A DNA stretch of 24,726 bases from an uncultured Clostridia bacterium (GCA_947600345.1 CANQGC010000009.1:1-24726); one strand, 5' to 3'; counted from the stretch's first letter, positions 1 to 8,655 are shown. The notes: a model not told the origin generated them from the sequence alone. Numbers and translations are program-made.

Positions 1-300
1 AATCCAAGGAACCTCAGGTTCCTTGGCAGGAATCCTTAAGGGACAGAGTCCCTTAAGCAGGTCTGGGCAGAGCCCAGCGGGTCCGGGCAGAGCCCGGCGT
101 CCCCCAACCCCAGCGGCCCGCGGTATCCATCCAAACCTCGGCAATTCGCACTACCGCCTCGCCAAAACCATACCGCGGGCCGCCCGAGGCGAGTTTGGAT
201 TGGAAAGCCAGAGGGCTTTCCAATCCAAAGAGCAAACCGACGCTTCGCTTTAAAACACCCCCGTCCAAAGAGGGCGAATGCGATCCGCATTCGCCCTCTT
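1..300 (-). repeat. Type 1 composite palindromic repeat, copy 1
   Basis: This stretch has no gene and is a chain of perfect inverted repeats. In order: arms CCAAGGAACC/GGTTCCTTGG around TCA (4-26); CTTAAGGGAC/GTCCCTTAAG around AGA (35-57); CTGGGC/GCCCAG (63-77) and CCGGGC/GCCCGG (83-97), both around AGA; a 71-bp core with 14-bp arms starting GCGGCCCGCGG (113-183); a 16-bp-arm hairpin (194-229); and a 15-bp-arm hairpin (268-300). The same order recurs at 19521-19773, and in reverse at 10262-10673 and 20351-20740. The left edge may be cut by the window. Function is unknown. Confidence 0.85.
268..300 (-). terminator. Perfect hairpin downstream of the SH3b gene, possible terminator
   Basis: There are 15-bp perfect arms around a 3-nt loop, 44 bp past the stop codon of the minus-strand SH3b gene. 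No good T-run follows on the minus strand, so it may instead be the last module of repeat copy 1. Confidence 0.45.
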
Positions 301-343
301 CCAACCCCTCCGATCAGAACCTCTTCCCATCAGAAATTCCTCT

Positions 344-859
344 TTAGAAGTTGCTCCGAATCTGCAACCCCGACATCCATCCGGTGACGCCGTCATAGGT
401 CGCCTTGTACCAGGTCACGCCCCGGTTGTCCACCGACGTATCGTACAGATAGACCGCCGTCCCGTTCACCGGCACCGTGTAGATGATCTTCCCATCCAGC
501 CCCGGCGCAGTGCGGATGTAGCAGTGCTCCTCCACGGCGGTCAGGCCGAATCCGGGGCAGATGATATACTCAGGACTCAGATTGACCTGCAGGCCGGACA
601 TCCAGCCCCGGATGCCGTTGTAGCTGGCCTGGTACCAAGTCACACCGCGGTTGTCCACCGACGTATCGCCCAGGTAGGTCGCCGTCGCGCCAACGGGCAC
701 CGTATAGATGATCTTCCCATTCAATCCCGGCGCGGTGCGGATGTAGCAGTGCTCCTCCACGGCGGTCAGGCCGTCGGCCAGGGCGGCGGTGGGGATGGCG
801 GTCAGCAGCAGGCAGAACAGCAATGCGAGCGCGAGCTTCCTGGTGAACAGTTTCTTCAT
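344..859 (-). CDS. Secreted protein with two SH3b domains
   Basis: The product is 171 residues. A typical signal peptide (Lys-rich start, hydrophobic segment about residues 8-27, ending near ALA) is followed by two nearly identical SH3b-type repeats at about 30-91 and 105-166. Each contains EEHCYIRTAPGL, GKIIYTVPV, SVDNRGVTWY and GWMSGLQ. Bacterial SH3 domains usually bind peptidoglycan, so a wall-binding or adhesin-like role is inferred; no catalytic domain is present. The start chosen is the ATG preceded by AAGGAGGGG; an in-frame ATG 51 bp upstream lacks such a site and would put extra residues before the signal peptide. The close similarity of the two repeats suggests a recent internal duplication (period about 225 bp). 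One Cys per repeat is conserved, which is unusual for a secreted protein of this type. Confidence 0.88.
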   Translation of the reverse strand: MKKLFTRKLALALLFCLLLTAIPTAALADGLTAVEEHCYIRTAPGLNGKIIYTVPVGATATYLGDTSVDNRGVTWYQASYNGIRGWMSGLQVNLSPEYIICPGFGLTAVEEHCYIRTAPGLDGKIIYTVPVNGTAVYLYDTSVDNRGVTWYKATYDGVTGWMSGLQIRSNF

Positions 860-1055
860 GATGAACCCCTCCTTGTTTTGTGGAACCGGCGGCGCGTCCG
901 CTCGATTCACTTTCTGGTATCAGTATAGCAAGCCGGTTGAGCACTTTTGTTCAATCACGGCCATCAGGCACGCAGGAGGTTTATTTTTTGCGCATTCACG
1001 GAAGAAGCTCTTAATTCGGGAAACCCCGTGGACACTGGCTTTGCCTTCGAACGCA

Positions 1056-1089
1056 GAAATCCTGCCCTCGAATCATAGGGTAGGATTTC
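1056..1089 (-). terminator. Hairpin downstream of the 42-bp-repeat gene, possible terminator
   Basis: Arms GAAATCCTGCCCT and AGGGTAGGATTTC pair over 13 positions with one G-T pair and an 8-nt loop. They lie about 45 bp past the stop of the minus-strand gene at 1133-1849. The T-run is short. The rest of 860-1132 shows only weak promoter-like AT-rich sequence for the SH3b gene. Confidence 0.4.
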
Positions 1090-1132
1090 GTTCTCCCTGC
1101 GCGGCGGCAGGATGGAGCCGGCGTCGACGGCG

Positions 1133-1849
1133 CTAGCGGTGGTGATAGGTAAACTCGTTTTCGCCGATAGTAAACGTCACGGACAGCGGCTCCTCGCTCT
1201 CCACCGCGTAGTCGGGCAGCGTGACGGCGATCATGAACCTCCCCCAGCCCATCGCTTCGAGCTCCTCGCTGGTATCGCCGGACTCGTAGGGAATCCAAAC
1301 GTGATTGTCGATCAACCGAAGCTGGCGCACCCAGCCCTTGAAGCGATAGCCGTCGCCAAAGCTGCACACGACATCCCCGAACTCCGGCATGAAATCAAAG
1401 GGCTCGGCGTGCAGGTTCCACATCTGCAGATCCAGGCGGAGATAGCGTGCGCCCTCCCCAGCCTCGAGGCTGGCGTCCTTGTACCAGGTATCGCTCGCGG
1501 GATCGTAGTGCCCGTCGGTCGTGATTTTCGACGTAAAGCAGGTGGGATCCAGCTCCACCTTCGCGTAGCCTTCGATCGGGACCACGTCCCCGGGTTGGAA
1601 GTCGTCGATGCGCACGACCTCCATCTCCGGCTCGCTGATGATCTGGATTCCGGTGTCGTCCGCGCGCGCGTCCTCGCCGACGATCTGGATTCCGGTGCCG
1701 CCTGAGAGCGCGTCCTCGCCGATGATCTGGATTCCGGTGCCGCCTGAGAGCGCGTCCTCGCCGATGATCTGGATTCCGCCGCCCTCCGCCAGCGCGCCGC
1801 TCGCGAGCAGCGCGGCACAGATGCCCATGCAGATGATCCGCTTTGCCAT
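1133..1849 (-). CDS. Secreted protein with 14-residue tandem repeats, function unknown
   Basis: The product is 238 residues with an N-terminal signal peptide (about 1-21, cleavage near ALA-EGG). It is followed by four units of a 14-residue repeat resembling TGIQIIGEDALSGG (about 24-75), the last degenerating into acidic sequence. The rest (about 80-238) looks like one beta-rich domain with alternating hydrophobic strands, for example YLRLDLQMWNLHAEPFDF and FMIAVTLPDY. It is reminiscent of Ig-like secreted domains such as DUF4352, but I cannot assign a family. The ATG start follows GGGGGAGGATTTTTCC; a longer in-frame start 39 bp upstream would place charged residues before the signal peptide and is less likely. 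An extracellular, possibly wall-associated protein is inferred. Confidence 0.8.
   Translation of the reverse strand: MAKRIICMGICAALLASGALAEGGGIQIIGEDALSGGTGIQIIGEDALSGGTGIQIVGEDARADDTGIQIISEPEMEVVRIDDFQPGDVVPIEGYAKVELDPTCFTSKITTDGHYDPASDTWYKDASLEAGEGARYLRLDLQMWNLHAEPFDFMPEFGDVVCSFGDGYRFKGWVRQLRLIDNHVWIPYESGDTSEELEAMGWGRFMIAVTLPDYAVESEEPLSVTFTIGENEFTYHHR
1640..1779 (-). repeat. 42-bp tandem repeat inside a coding region
   Basis: The segment GATCTGGATTCCG recurs at 1640, 1682, 1724 and 1766, an exact 42-bp period. Two units are almost identical over their full length. The period is a multiple of three, so unit gain or loss keeps the reading frame. Confidence 0.9.
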
Positions 1850-1951
1850 GGAAAAATCCTCCCCCTGTCGCTTGCGCTTCAAATTCATCCGCGCGCCGCG
1901 CCTGGCGTCACTTCTTGATGGTGAAGGCCCCGGTGAGCGCCTCCGTGGGCT

Positions 1952-1979
1952 CCGCGCGGCGGATGCTTCCGCCGCGCGG
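1952..1979 (-). terminator. Perfect hairpin after transglutaminase-like gene 1
   Basis: Arms CCGCGCGGCGGA and TCCGCCGCGCGG (12 bp, loop TGCT) lie 23 bp past the stop codon of the minus-strand gene at 2003-5065. There is no T-run, so intrinsic termination is uncertain; mRNA 3'-end protection is equally possible. Confidence 0.45.
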
Positions 1980-2002
1980 CGGCCCCGGCCCGGGGACTCG
2001 GG

Positions 2003-5000
2003 CTACTTGATCTTGAAGGAGGAACCCTTGATCCTGATCTTGCCCTCGGAGACGTTTGTGATGATGTTGTCATCGTAGATCGCCGCCCAGACGTAGTACG
2101 TGCCCCTGGCGTAGGGAGCCTGGATCAGGTTTTGTGCATTGCTGTCCGATGAGTAGACCACGTCGTAATCGTCGCCCTCCTTCAGCGTCGTGGAGCCGAT
2201 CTTCACCTTGAAGCCCAGCCTGGAGGAGGTCACCCGCGAACCGTTGTAGCTCACCGACTTCTTCATGGAGATTTTCAGCTTCGACTCGGGACAGCGTTCG
2301 ATGGTGTAGAGCAGGGGGGAGTTCGTCCCGCTGTAGAGGCCATCGTAGTTGCCTATGGCCTCGATTACCACGGTGTAGACGTGGGCGTTCTTGGGATCGT
2401 AGGTATAGTAGCCCGTCCCATCGGCGGCCGTGTAGCAGTAGCGGACCTTGTAATCCTTTCCCTGCTTCAGCGTCTTCTTGTTCAGCTTGAGGGTGACGCT
2501 GGGACGCTGCACCTTTCCGTTGTAGGTCTTCTTGTTCTTGGAGATGGAGATGCTCGCGCCGTTCAGGCTGGCGTACTCGATGTTGAAGCCCTTCGATACG
2601 GTTCCACCGTAGTTGCCAGTGCCGGTAATCTTCACGGTGGCGGTGCCCGCATTCGTATTCCTGGAGTAGGAGACCTTGTACGTTAAACCGTCGGGGGCGG
2701 AGCTGGTCAGCCAGACCTTGGGCTTGAGCGCCTTGCCCGTGTAGGGCGTCGAATTGTATTCGAGATTGAACCAATCGCTCCGCAGCATGCGGCGAACGGT
2801 GACGGTCAGCTTCGCGGTCTTGCCCCCGATCTTCACCGATATGGTGCTCTTGCCCACGCGCTTGAGCCCGACGGCCAGCGTGAGCGTATTGCCCTTGGGC
2901 TCGGCGACGTCCGCGATGACGACGCTCTCGTTGGAGGACGTCACGGTCGGGGCCGCGATCACTCCCTGGGATACGAGGTCGGCCACCGTGCATTCCTTGG
3001 CGCTGAAGCCCACGTCCAGGAAGAACGTCTGGTAGCCCTCGTCCAGATCGAGGGTGACGGAGTAGGAGGACTTCTTGTTGTCTCGGAACTTGATGTTGGA
3101 GAACTGGTAGACGTACACGGTGCACTGGGCGGTATAGTTGCCGGCGCGCATCGTGATGATCGCCGTGCCGGGCTTCTTGGCGGTCACCTTGCCCTTGGAG
3201 GACACGGTGGCGACGCTCTTGTTGCTGCTGGACCAGGACTTCTTGACGCCTTCCACCTTCCAGTCGCCGGAGCCCAGCGACAGCGTGGCGCTCTTGCCCT
3301 TGGCCAGGTAGAGCACGCGCTCGTTCAGCGTGACGGTGGTCGCGTAGGGATCATAGAAGGTGTTGTTGAGGGAGGGGAAGTTGAAGGCGTAGCCCGAGCC
3401 GAAGCGGCAGCCGTGGGCGAGGTGCTGGCCGTCGTTGGGCACCAGGAAGTACCCGAAGTTACTCTCGCCCGTGCTCTTGTCGTCGTTCCAGGTGGAGTCC
3501 AGCAGGTAGTACAGGCCGTCGGGCATCCGCACGTAGTTCCAGGCGTGGGGGCCGCCCGGCACGGCGCCGGTGACGAGCAGGTTGGGGATGCCCGCGGCGT
3601 TCAGCAGGCGCGCCATCGCCGTCGCGTAGCTCTCGCACACGCCGAAGCCCTTGAGCAGCGCGCCGTAGGAGGTGTGGCAGTAGTAGTAGTCCGCGCTGGC
3701 CTGCACCGAGGCGACCTCGGACGTGCCGACGGAGTTGTAGTAGCAGTGGTCGCAGACCCATATGTCGAAGTACAGGGCCATGCCGAGAACGGGATTGTCG
3801 GGGAATTCCTGCTCCGCGAACAGCGCGGCGGCATCGACGACATCCTGAACCACGGCGCGGGCCTGCTTCTCCAATCCGTTGGTGTAGTGTTCGGAGACCG
3901 GGAGCGACAAGGAGACGTTGTACGCTCCGCCCGTATAGGTTATTTCATCCTCTATACTGGAGTTTGGTCCCCTGTCCACCCAATCCGTTTCCGCGGGGTA
4001 GGTATTGAGCAGGGCAGAGAAGGCAGAAGTGATGTCGACGACCGCGAGCGAGGACAGGCCCCGGATGGTGAAGCCGGTGTAATTGCCCTGAACCATCGAC
4101 TTGTAGCCGCAATCGAAGAGTGTCTTGCCGGTAGAGTAGAGCTGCCTGGAGAAGAAATCCTCGGTCTCGGTGAACAGCTTGCCGAAGGACTCCAGGCCGA
4201 ATTGGTCGCCCGCGAGGGACGAATCCGCCTCCTCCTGGGGCTTGCCCGGTATGCGCTCGATCGGAACGTGCACCTGTTCGGCGAGCTCCACGTTCGACTC
4301 GATGATCTCCCGCGGCGCTTCGGCTTCGTCGCCCTGCGCCTCATCCTGCGCGGCGGCGGCCTCCTCCGGGGCGGGCTCGCCCTGCGCCTCGGCCGCTTCT
4401 TCGGCGGGCGCTTCGACCGCGGCGAACGCTTCGGCGGGCACTTCGACCTCGGCGAGCGCTTCGCTCGGCACTTCCTCCGCCTCCTCCCAGAAGCGGAGCA
4501 GCGGAAGCTTGAAGTTGGCGCTCACGCTGCCGTCGGCGCGCACGGAGAACACGACGTCCTCGACCGCCACGCCGTCGTCCAGCAGGCCGTTGATCTGGTC
4601 GGCCATGTCGTCGTAGGCCGCCTGGGCGTCGGCATCCAGGCTCTCGTAGGAGGCGCGGGAGATGTACGCGACGCCCGCGTAGGGAACCTCGGCGCTGCCG
4701 TAGGCGATCGAGTCGATGTCGGTATTGACGTCCGTGTACCCGCCCGCGTAGACGGGCTGCGCCTGCGCGGCGTCCTCGGCGGGAAGCTCCTCCGCGGGAA
4801 CCTCCTCCTCTGGCGTCAGCTCGTCCCCGCCGGAGGCCTCGTCCCCGGGAAGGGGCGCATCGCCGGTGGGCTCCGCTTCGATGGCCGGGGGCAGCTCTTC
4901 CTCAAAGAGGGCGATGTCGCCGGCTTCCCCGGAGGGCGCCTCCTGAAGTGCATCCAGCGATTCCGAAATCGCGGTCAGCTCCTCGGCGGCGGCCAGCGGC

Positions 5001-5065
5001 GCACAGGCCAGCGTCGGGACGATCATGCACAATGCCAGCAGGAGCGCCAGCGCACGTCTTTTCAT
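2003..5065 (-). CDS. Secreted transglutaminase-like surface protein with BIG2 domain (paralogue 1)
   Basis: The product is 1020 residues. Domains in order: signal peptide (1-27); Glu/Ala/Pro-rich acidic stretch (about 28-105); a conserved segment around AYGSAEVPYAGVAYISR; a second acidic stretch; a helical domain; and a transglutaminase-like cysteine peptidase fold with a visible triad Cys477 (GVCESYA), His507 (PHAWNY) and Asp523 (LDSTWND). A BIG2 domain follows (SSNKSVATVSSKGKVTA), then about three Ig-like Y-x-G-K repeats (PYTGKALKP, TYNGKVQRP, SYNGSRVTS). A CxxC (VCDHC) precedes the catalytic Cys. Such domains may hydrolyse or crosslink peptides or be inactive scaffolds; extracellular location is inferred. 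No LPXTG or S-layer anchor is seen. The start follows GAAGGAGGATTTATC. The gene is a paralogue of 5290-8454 with its own promoter. Confidence 0.88.
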   Translation of the reverse strand: MKRRALALLLALCMIVPTLACAPLAAAEELTAISESLDALQEAPSGEAGDIALFEEELPPAIEAEPTGDAPLPGDEASGGDELTPEEEVPAEELPAEDAAQAQPVYAGGYTDVNTDIDSIAYGSAEVPYAGVAYISRASYESLDADAQAAYDDMADQINGLLDDGVAVEDVVFSVRADGSVSANFKLPLLRFWEEAEEVPSEALAEVEVPAEAFAAVEAPAEEAAEAQGEPAPEEAAAAQDEAQGDEAEAPREIIESNVELAEQVHVPIERIPGKPQEEADSSLAGDQFGLESFGKLFTETEDFFSRQLYSTGKTLFDCGYKSMVQGNYTGFTIRGLSSLAVVDITSAFSALLNTYPAETDWVDRGPNSSIEDEITYTGGAYNVSLSLPVSEHYTNGLEKQARAVVQDVVDAAALFAEQEFPDNPVLGMALYFDIWVCDHCYYNSVGTSEVASVQASADYYYCHTSYGALLKGFGVCESYATAMARLLNAAGIPNLLVTGAVPGGPHAWNYVRMPDGLYYLLDSTWNDDKSTGESNFGYFLVPNDGQHLAHGCRFGSGYAFNFPSLNNTFYDPYATTVTLNERVLYLAKGKSATLSLGSGDWKVEGVKKSWSSSNKSVATVSSKGKVTAKKPGTAIITMRAGNYTAQCTVYVYQFSNIKFRDNKKSSYSVTLDLDEGYQTFFLDVGFSAKECTVADLVSQGVIAAPTVTSSNESVVIADVAEPKGNTLTLAVGLKRVGKSTISVKIGGKTAKLTVTVRRMLRSDWFNLEYNSTPYTGKALKPKVWLTSSAPDGLTYKVSYSRNTNAGTATVKITGTGNYGGTVSKGFNIEYASLNGASISISKNKKTYNGKVQRPSVTLKLNKKTLKQGKDYKVRYCYTAADGTGYYTYDPKNAHVYTVVIEAIGNYDGLYSGTNSPLLYTIERCPESKLKISMKKSVSYNGSRVTSSRLGFKVKIGSTTLKEGDDYDVVYSSDSNAQNLIQAPYARGTYYVWAAIYDDNIITNVSEGKIRIKGSSFKIK

Positions 5066-5091
5066 GATAAATCCTCCTTCTACCCATATAA

Positions 5092-5136
5092 TGGTAACTT
5101 TGAAATCACTTTACCATTTTGCGCCCGTAAAGTCAA
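5092..5136 (-). promoter_or_regulatory. Promoter and palindromic operator candidate for transglutaminase-like gene 1
   Basis: On the minus strand, -35 TTGACT (5131-5136), a 17-bp spacer and -10 TAAAGT (5108-5113) are visible. The -10 is enclosed by an inverted repeat, TGGTAA...TTACCA (5092-5116), a typical position for a repressor site. The paralogue upstream has the same layout with compensated arm changes (GATAA...TTATC). Confidence 0.65.
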
Positions 5137-5230
5137 TACAATGTCGGCGCGATGCTAAAATTTTGCCACCCGGCGGCGAGGAGAGCTCGGTGTCCGGATG
5201 AATGTCCGGGGCGGCGGCGTCGCCGAAAGC

Positions 5231-5267
5231 GAAGAAAAAGCCGGAGCCGCCGTTGGGCGGTTCCGGC
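5231..5267 (-). terminator. Intrinsic terminator of transglutaminase-like gene 2
   Basis: On the minus strand, a 12-bp stem (arms GCCGGAACCGCC and GGCGGCTCCGGC, one G-T pair, loop CAAC) is followed by CTTTTTCTTC. It lies 23 bp past the stop of the gene at 5290-8454, so the two paralogues are separate transcription units. Confidence 0.8.
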
Positions 5268-5289
5268 CGCGTCGCCGCGTGCGGGCGAA

Positions 5290-8200
5290 TCACTTGATCT
5301 GGAACTTGATGCTGCGCTTGTTGACGTCCTCCGGATGGGAGATGTTGATGCTCCTGACCTTGATCCAGGCGTAGTAGATGCCCCGCTCGGTGGGCGCGGG
5401 AATCTCGTTCAGGCCCGCGGCGTCCGTGGTGTAGAGCACGGTGTAGTCCACTCCCTCCGGCAGCGCCGTCTTGCCGATCTTCACCTGCAGGTTCAGGCTG
5501 TCGGCGGCGGAGCTCACCGGGGAGCCGGTGTAGGCGACCGGCGTCTTCAGGCTGAGCTTCAGCTTCGAGAGGGGATAGGGCTCGATCGTGTATTGCCTTT
5601 TCGGCAGCTTAAGGACAGTGCCTGTGTCGTAGTTGCCAATGCCTTTCAGACAGAGGGTATACGTGAAGGCGTACTTGGGGAGATCTCTGTTAGTATGCTC
5701 GTTCTTTGCGGCGTCAAGGTAATTGTACAGGATCTCGTAGTCCCTTCCCTCCTTGAGCTTCTTCTTATCCTTTATGCGCGTAACGGTTACGCTGGGACGC
5801 TGTTCCTTGCCGTTATAGGTCACACTCACGGGACTATGCTTGATCGATACCTCAGTAAGCACGCCAGGCTCTTTGGAGAACTCGCCAGCCGTAACGGTGA
5901 AGTGCTTCTCCACGGTGGAGCCGTAGTAGCCGGTGCCGGTGATCTTCGCGATGGCAGTCTCGCCCTCCGCGTTCTTGTTCGTGTTGTTTGAGTAGGAGAC
6001 CTTGTACGTCACGCCCTTCGGCGCGGCGTCCGTCAGGAGGACCTTGGGCTTGCGTGCCTTGCCCGTGTAGGGGGTCGAATCGTACTCGAGGGCGAACCAA
6101 TCGTCCCGGATCATGTGGCAGACCTTCACGGTCAGCTTCGCGCTCTTGCCCGCGAACTTAATCGTGATCGTGCTCTTGCCCGCCTTCAGGGGCTGAACGG
6201 TCACGGTGACGGTATTGCCGTTGACCGCGGCGATGGCGGAGGCGACGCTCGGCTTGGAGGACTTCGCCGTGGGCTCGGCGACCGCGCCCAGATTGAGCAG
6301 TTCGCTGGCGGTAGAGGCCGAGGTCTTCATGTCCACGTCCAGCACGAATTCCTGCGCGCCCTCATCCAGATCGATGGTGACGGTGCGGCTGGTCTTGTTG
6401 TTGTCCCGGAACTTGATGCCGCCGGTCTGGTAGACGTACACGGTGCACTCGGCGCTCTGGCCGTTGGCGCTCATCGTGATGGTCGCCGTGCCGGTCTTCT
6501 TGGCAGTCACCTTGCCCTTGGAGGACACGGTGGCGACGCTCTTGTCGCTGCTGGTCCAGGTCTTCTTGGCGCCATCGGCGAACCACTTGCCGGAGCCCAG
6601 CGACAGCGTGCTGGTCTTGCCCTTGGCCAGGAACAGCGCGCGCTTGTTCAGCGTGAAGGTCTTCGCGCGGGAATCGTAGGCGGCGTCGCTGCGGGAGGGA
6701 TAGTTGAAGCTGTGCGCATTTTCGTTCTTGAAGATGCGCCCCTCCGGCTTGTGCCCCAAATCGTCGGCGCAGAGCAGGTATCGGCCGGCGGTGTTGCCCA
6801 TGCCGGTGCTGTCTTTCAAGGTGTCGTTCCAGGTGGAATCCAGCAGGTAGTACTTGCCGTCGGGCATCTGCGCGTAGTTCCAGGCGTGGCCGCCGGCCGT
6901 GGTGGTGCTGGTGACGTACAGATTGGGAATGCCCGCCGCGTCCAGCAGCCGCGCCATCGCCAGCGCGTAGCTCTCGCACACGCCGAAGCCCTTGAGCAGC
7001 GCGCCGTAGGAGGTGTGGCAGTAGTAGTAGTCCGCGCTCGACTGATCCGTAGATATGCTGATTTCTTTGTTGTAATAGCAGCGCGCGCAGATCCAGTAGT
7101 CGAAGTACTGCACCATGCCGAAGTAGGGGTTGTCGGGCGTGTAGCGCTTGGCGTAGTCCTGGGCGTCTTTCACCGCCTTCCGGACCTCACTGCGCGCCTG
7201 GGCGTTCAGCGAGCCGCTGTAGTGTTGGGAGATTGTGAGCGTCACCTCGATGGTGTACAGCTTCGTTCCGGCGTTGTACGAGGGCACGATGTACAAGGTG
7301 GACTTGGACGTGTCCTTGCTCATCCACTCCATGTCGGTGGGGTAGGTGTCGATCAGCGCGGACAAGGCGTCCAGCGCGTCGCTGACGTCGTACTCGGGGA
7401 TATCCGCGAGCTTGAAGCCGTTGCGCTGGCCCTTGACCATCGCGTCGTAGGCGGCGTCGAAGTAGAGCTTCCCGCCGTCGGAGAGCTGGCTGTAGAACCA
7501 GTCCTCGGTCTGGTCAAACTGCTTGCCGAACGGCGTCAGGCCGAAGGAGCTGTCCAGATCCAGCGCGATCCGCTCGGTCTTGCCGCCCTGGTCGCCGCCC
7601 GGAATGGTCCGGATCGGCTCGTACACCTGCTCGGCCAGCGCCACGTTCGATTCGATGATCCCCTGAGGCTCCTCCCCTGCGGCGGAATCGGCGTCGAACG
7701 CCTCCGCGGCGTACGCTTCGGCGGGTGCCTCGATGGCGGGCTCCTCGGCGGCGGGCGCATCCTCGGAGGGAAGCGCGCCCTCTTCGGCGGGCGCCTCAAT
7801 CAGGGATTCCTCCACGAGCGCCTCCTCGCCGAACCGCAGCATGGGCATGGAGAAGGTGGAGGCCACGGTGCCGTCCGCGCGCACGGAGAACACGACGTTC
7901 TCGAGCGCCACGCCCGCGTCCAGCATGCCGTTGACGTCGTCGACCATGCGGTCGTAGGCCGCCTGCGCGTCCGCGGGCAGGCTCTCATAGGAGGCCCGGG
8001 AGATGTAGGCGACTCCGGCGTAGGGAAGCTCGGCGCTGCCGTAGGCGATGGTGTCGATGTCGGTGTCCGCACCGGCGTAGCCCACCTCGATTGTGGGCTC
8101 CTCCGCCGCGACCGCCTCCGCGGCGATCTCCTCCGGAGGCAGCTCCTCATCCTCCGGGACATCCATACCGGCGTCCTCCGCGGGCGGCAGATCCGCATCC

Positions 8201-8454
8201 TCGGGGGCGTCCGCATCGGCCTCCTCCGCGGGCGGTAGCTCCTCGTCCGTGGGGGCGTCCGCGTCGGCTTCCTCCTCCGGAGGCAGCTCCTCCTCCGCGA
8301 GGACATCCGCGCCGGCCTCTTCGGCGGGAAGCAGCTCCTCCTGGAGCGCGATTGGCGACGCCAGAGACGGCTCCGCCAGCTCCTCCGCGACGCCGCCGAA
8401 CACAGGAACAATCATGCACAGCGCCAGTATCAGGGCAATGGCGCGCTTCCTCAT
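5290..8454 (-). CDS. Secreted transglutaminase-like surface protein with BIG2 domain (paralogue 2)
   Basis: The product is 1054 residues with the same architecture as its downstream neighbour: signal peptide (1-24, very like that of the paralogue), then a long acidic region with repeated EELPP/ADADAP modules (about 25-125). Next come the AYGSAELPYAGVAYISR segment, a second acidic stretch, a helical domain, and a transglutaminase-like domain with Cys493 (GVCESYA), His523 (GHAWNY) and Asp539 (LDSTWND). A BIG2 domain (SSDKSVATVSSKGKVTA) and Y-x-G-K Ig-like repeats (PYTGKARKP, TYNGKEQRP) follow. Triad spacing (30 and 16 residues) is identical in both paralogues. CxxC (ICARC) is kept. The gene comes from tandem duplication that included the promoter. 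Substrate is unknown; a cell-surface or secreted role is inferred. Confidence 0.88.
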   Translation of the reverse strand: MRKRAIALILALCMIVPVFGGVAEELAEPSLASPIALQEELLPAEEAGADVLAEEELPPEEEADADAPTDEELPPAEEADADAPEDADLPPAEDAGMDVPEDEELPPEEIAAEAVAAEEPTIEVGYAGADTDIDTIAYGSAELPYAGVAYISRASYESLPADAQAAYDRMVDDVNGMLDAGVALENVVFSVRADGTVASTFSMPMLRFGEEALVEESLIEAPAEEGALPSEDAPAAEEPAIEAPAEAYAAEAFDADSAAGEEPQGIIESNVALAEQVYEPIRTIPGGDQGGKTERIALDLDSSFGLTPFGKQFDQTEDWFYSQLSDGGKLYFDAAYDAMVKGQRNGFKLADIPEYDVSDALDALSALIDTYPTDMEWMSKDTSKSTLYIVPSYNAGTKLYTIEVTLTISQHYSGSLNAQARSEVRKAVKDAQDYAKRYTPDNPYFGMVQYFDYWICARCYYNKEISISTDQSSADYYYCHTSYGALLKGFGVCESYALAMARLLDAAGIPNLYVTSTTTAGGHAWNYAQMPDGKYYLLDSTWNDTLKDSTGMGNTAGRYLLCADDLGHKPEGRIFKNENAHSFNYPSRSDAAYDSRAKTFTLNKRALFLAKGKTSTLSLGSGKWFADGAKKTWTSSDKSVATVSSKGKVTAKKTGTATITMSANGQSAECTVYVYQTGGIKFRDNNKTSRTVTIDLDEGAQEFVLDVDMKTSASTASELLNLGAVAEPTAKSSKPSVASAIAAVNGNTVTVTVQPLKAGKSTITIKFAGKSAKLTVKVCHMIRDDWFALEYDSTPYTGKARKPKVLLTDAAPKGVTYKVSYSNNTNKNAEGETAIAKITGTGYYGSTVEKHFTVTAGEFSKEPGVLTEVSIKHSPVSVTYNGKEQRPSVTVTRIKDKKKLKEGRDYEILYNYLDAAKNEHTNRDLPKYAFTYTLCLKGIGNYDTGTVLKLPKRQYTIEPYPLSKLKLSLKTPVAYTGSPVSSAADSLNLQVKIGKTALPEGVDYTVLYTTDAAGLNEIPAPTERGIYYAWIKVRSINISHPEDVNKRSIKFQIK

Positions 8455-8475
8455 GACGAATCCCTCCCATAATAA

Positions 8476-8520
8476 GATAACTTATGAAATAACTTTATCA
8501 CGTAGATTACGCAATGTCAA
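8476..8520 (-). promoter_or_regulatory. Promoter and palindromic operator candidate for transglutaminase-like gene 2
   Basis: On the minus strand, -35 TTGACA (8515-8520), a 17-bp spacer and -10 TAAAGT (8492-8497) are visible, with inverted repeat GATAA...TTATC (8476-8499) around the -10. It matches the promoter of the other paralogue in layout, including TAAAG..ATTTCA and the spacing to the start codon. Confidence 0.65.
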
Positions 8521-8655
8521 TACAATTATTGACAGATGTCACAGTTTTTGCGCCCATTCGCCACAGAACCGCCATCGAACCGCCGCGCCGGGCGGGCGCG
8601 CCGCTCGAAAGCTTTCACCCGGGATTCTTCAGCGTCATAGGATGCTGCGTACCCC

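Noticed and set aside
1907..2002. Open minus-strand stretch ending in EPTEALTGAFTIKK, as if a C-terminal remnant or frameshifted extension of the transglutaminase-like protein
   Set aside because: The annotated protein already ends in the same style as its paralogue (FKIK and FQIK), the stretch includes a perfect hairpin, and no start or homology is visible. Chance or a tiny relic cannot be told apart.
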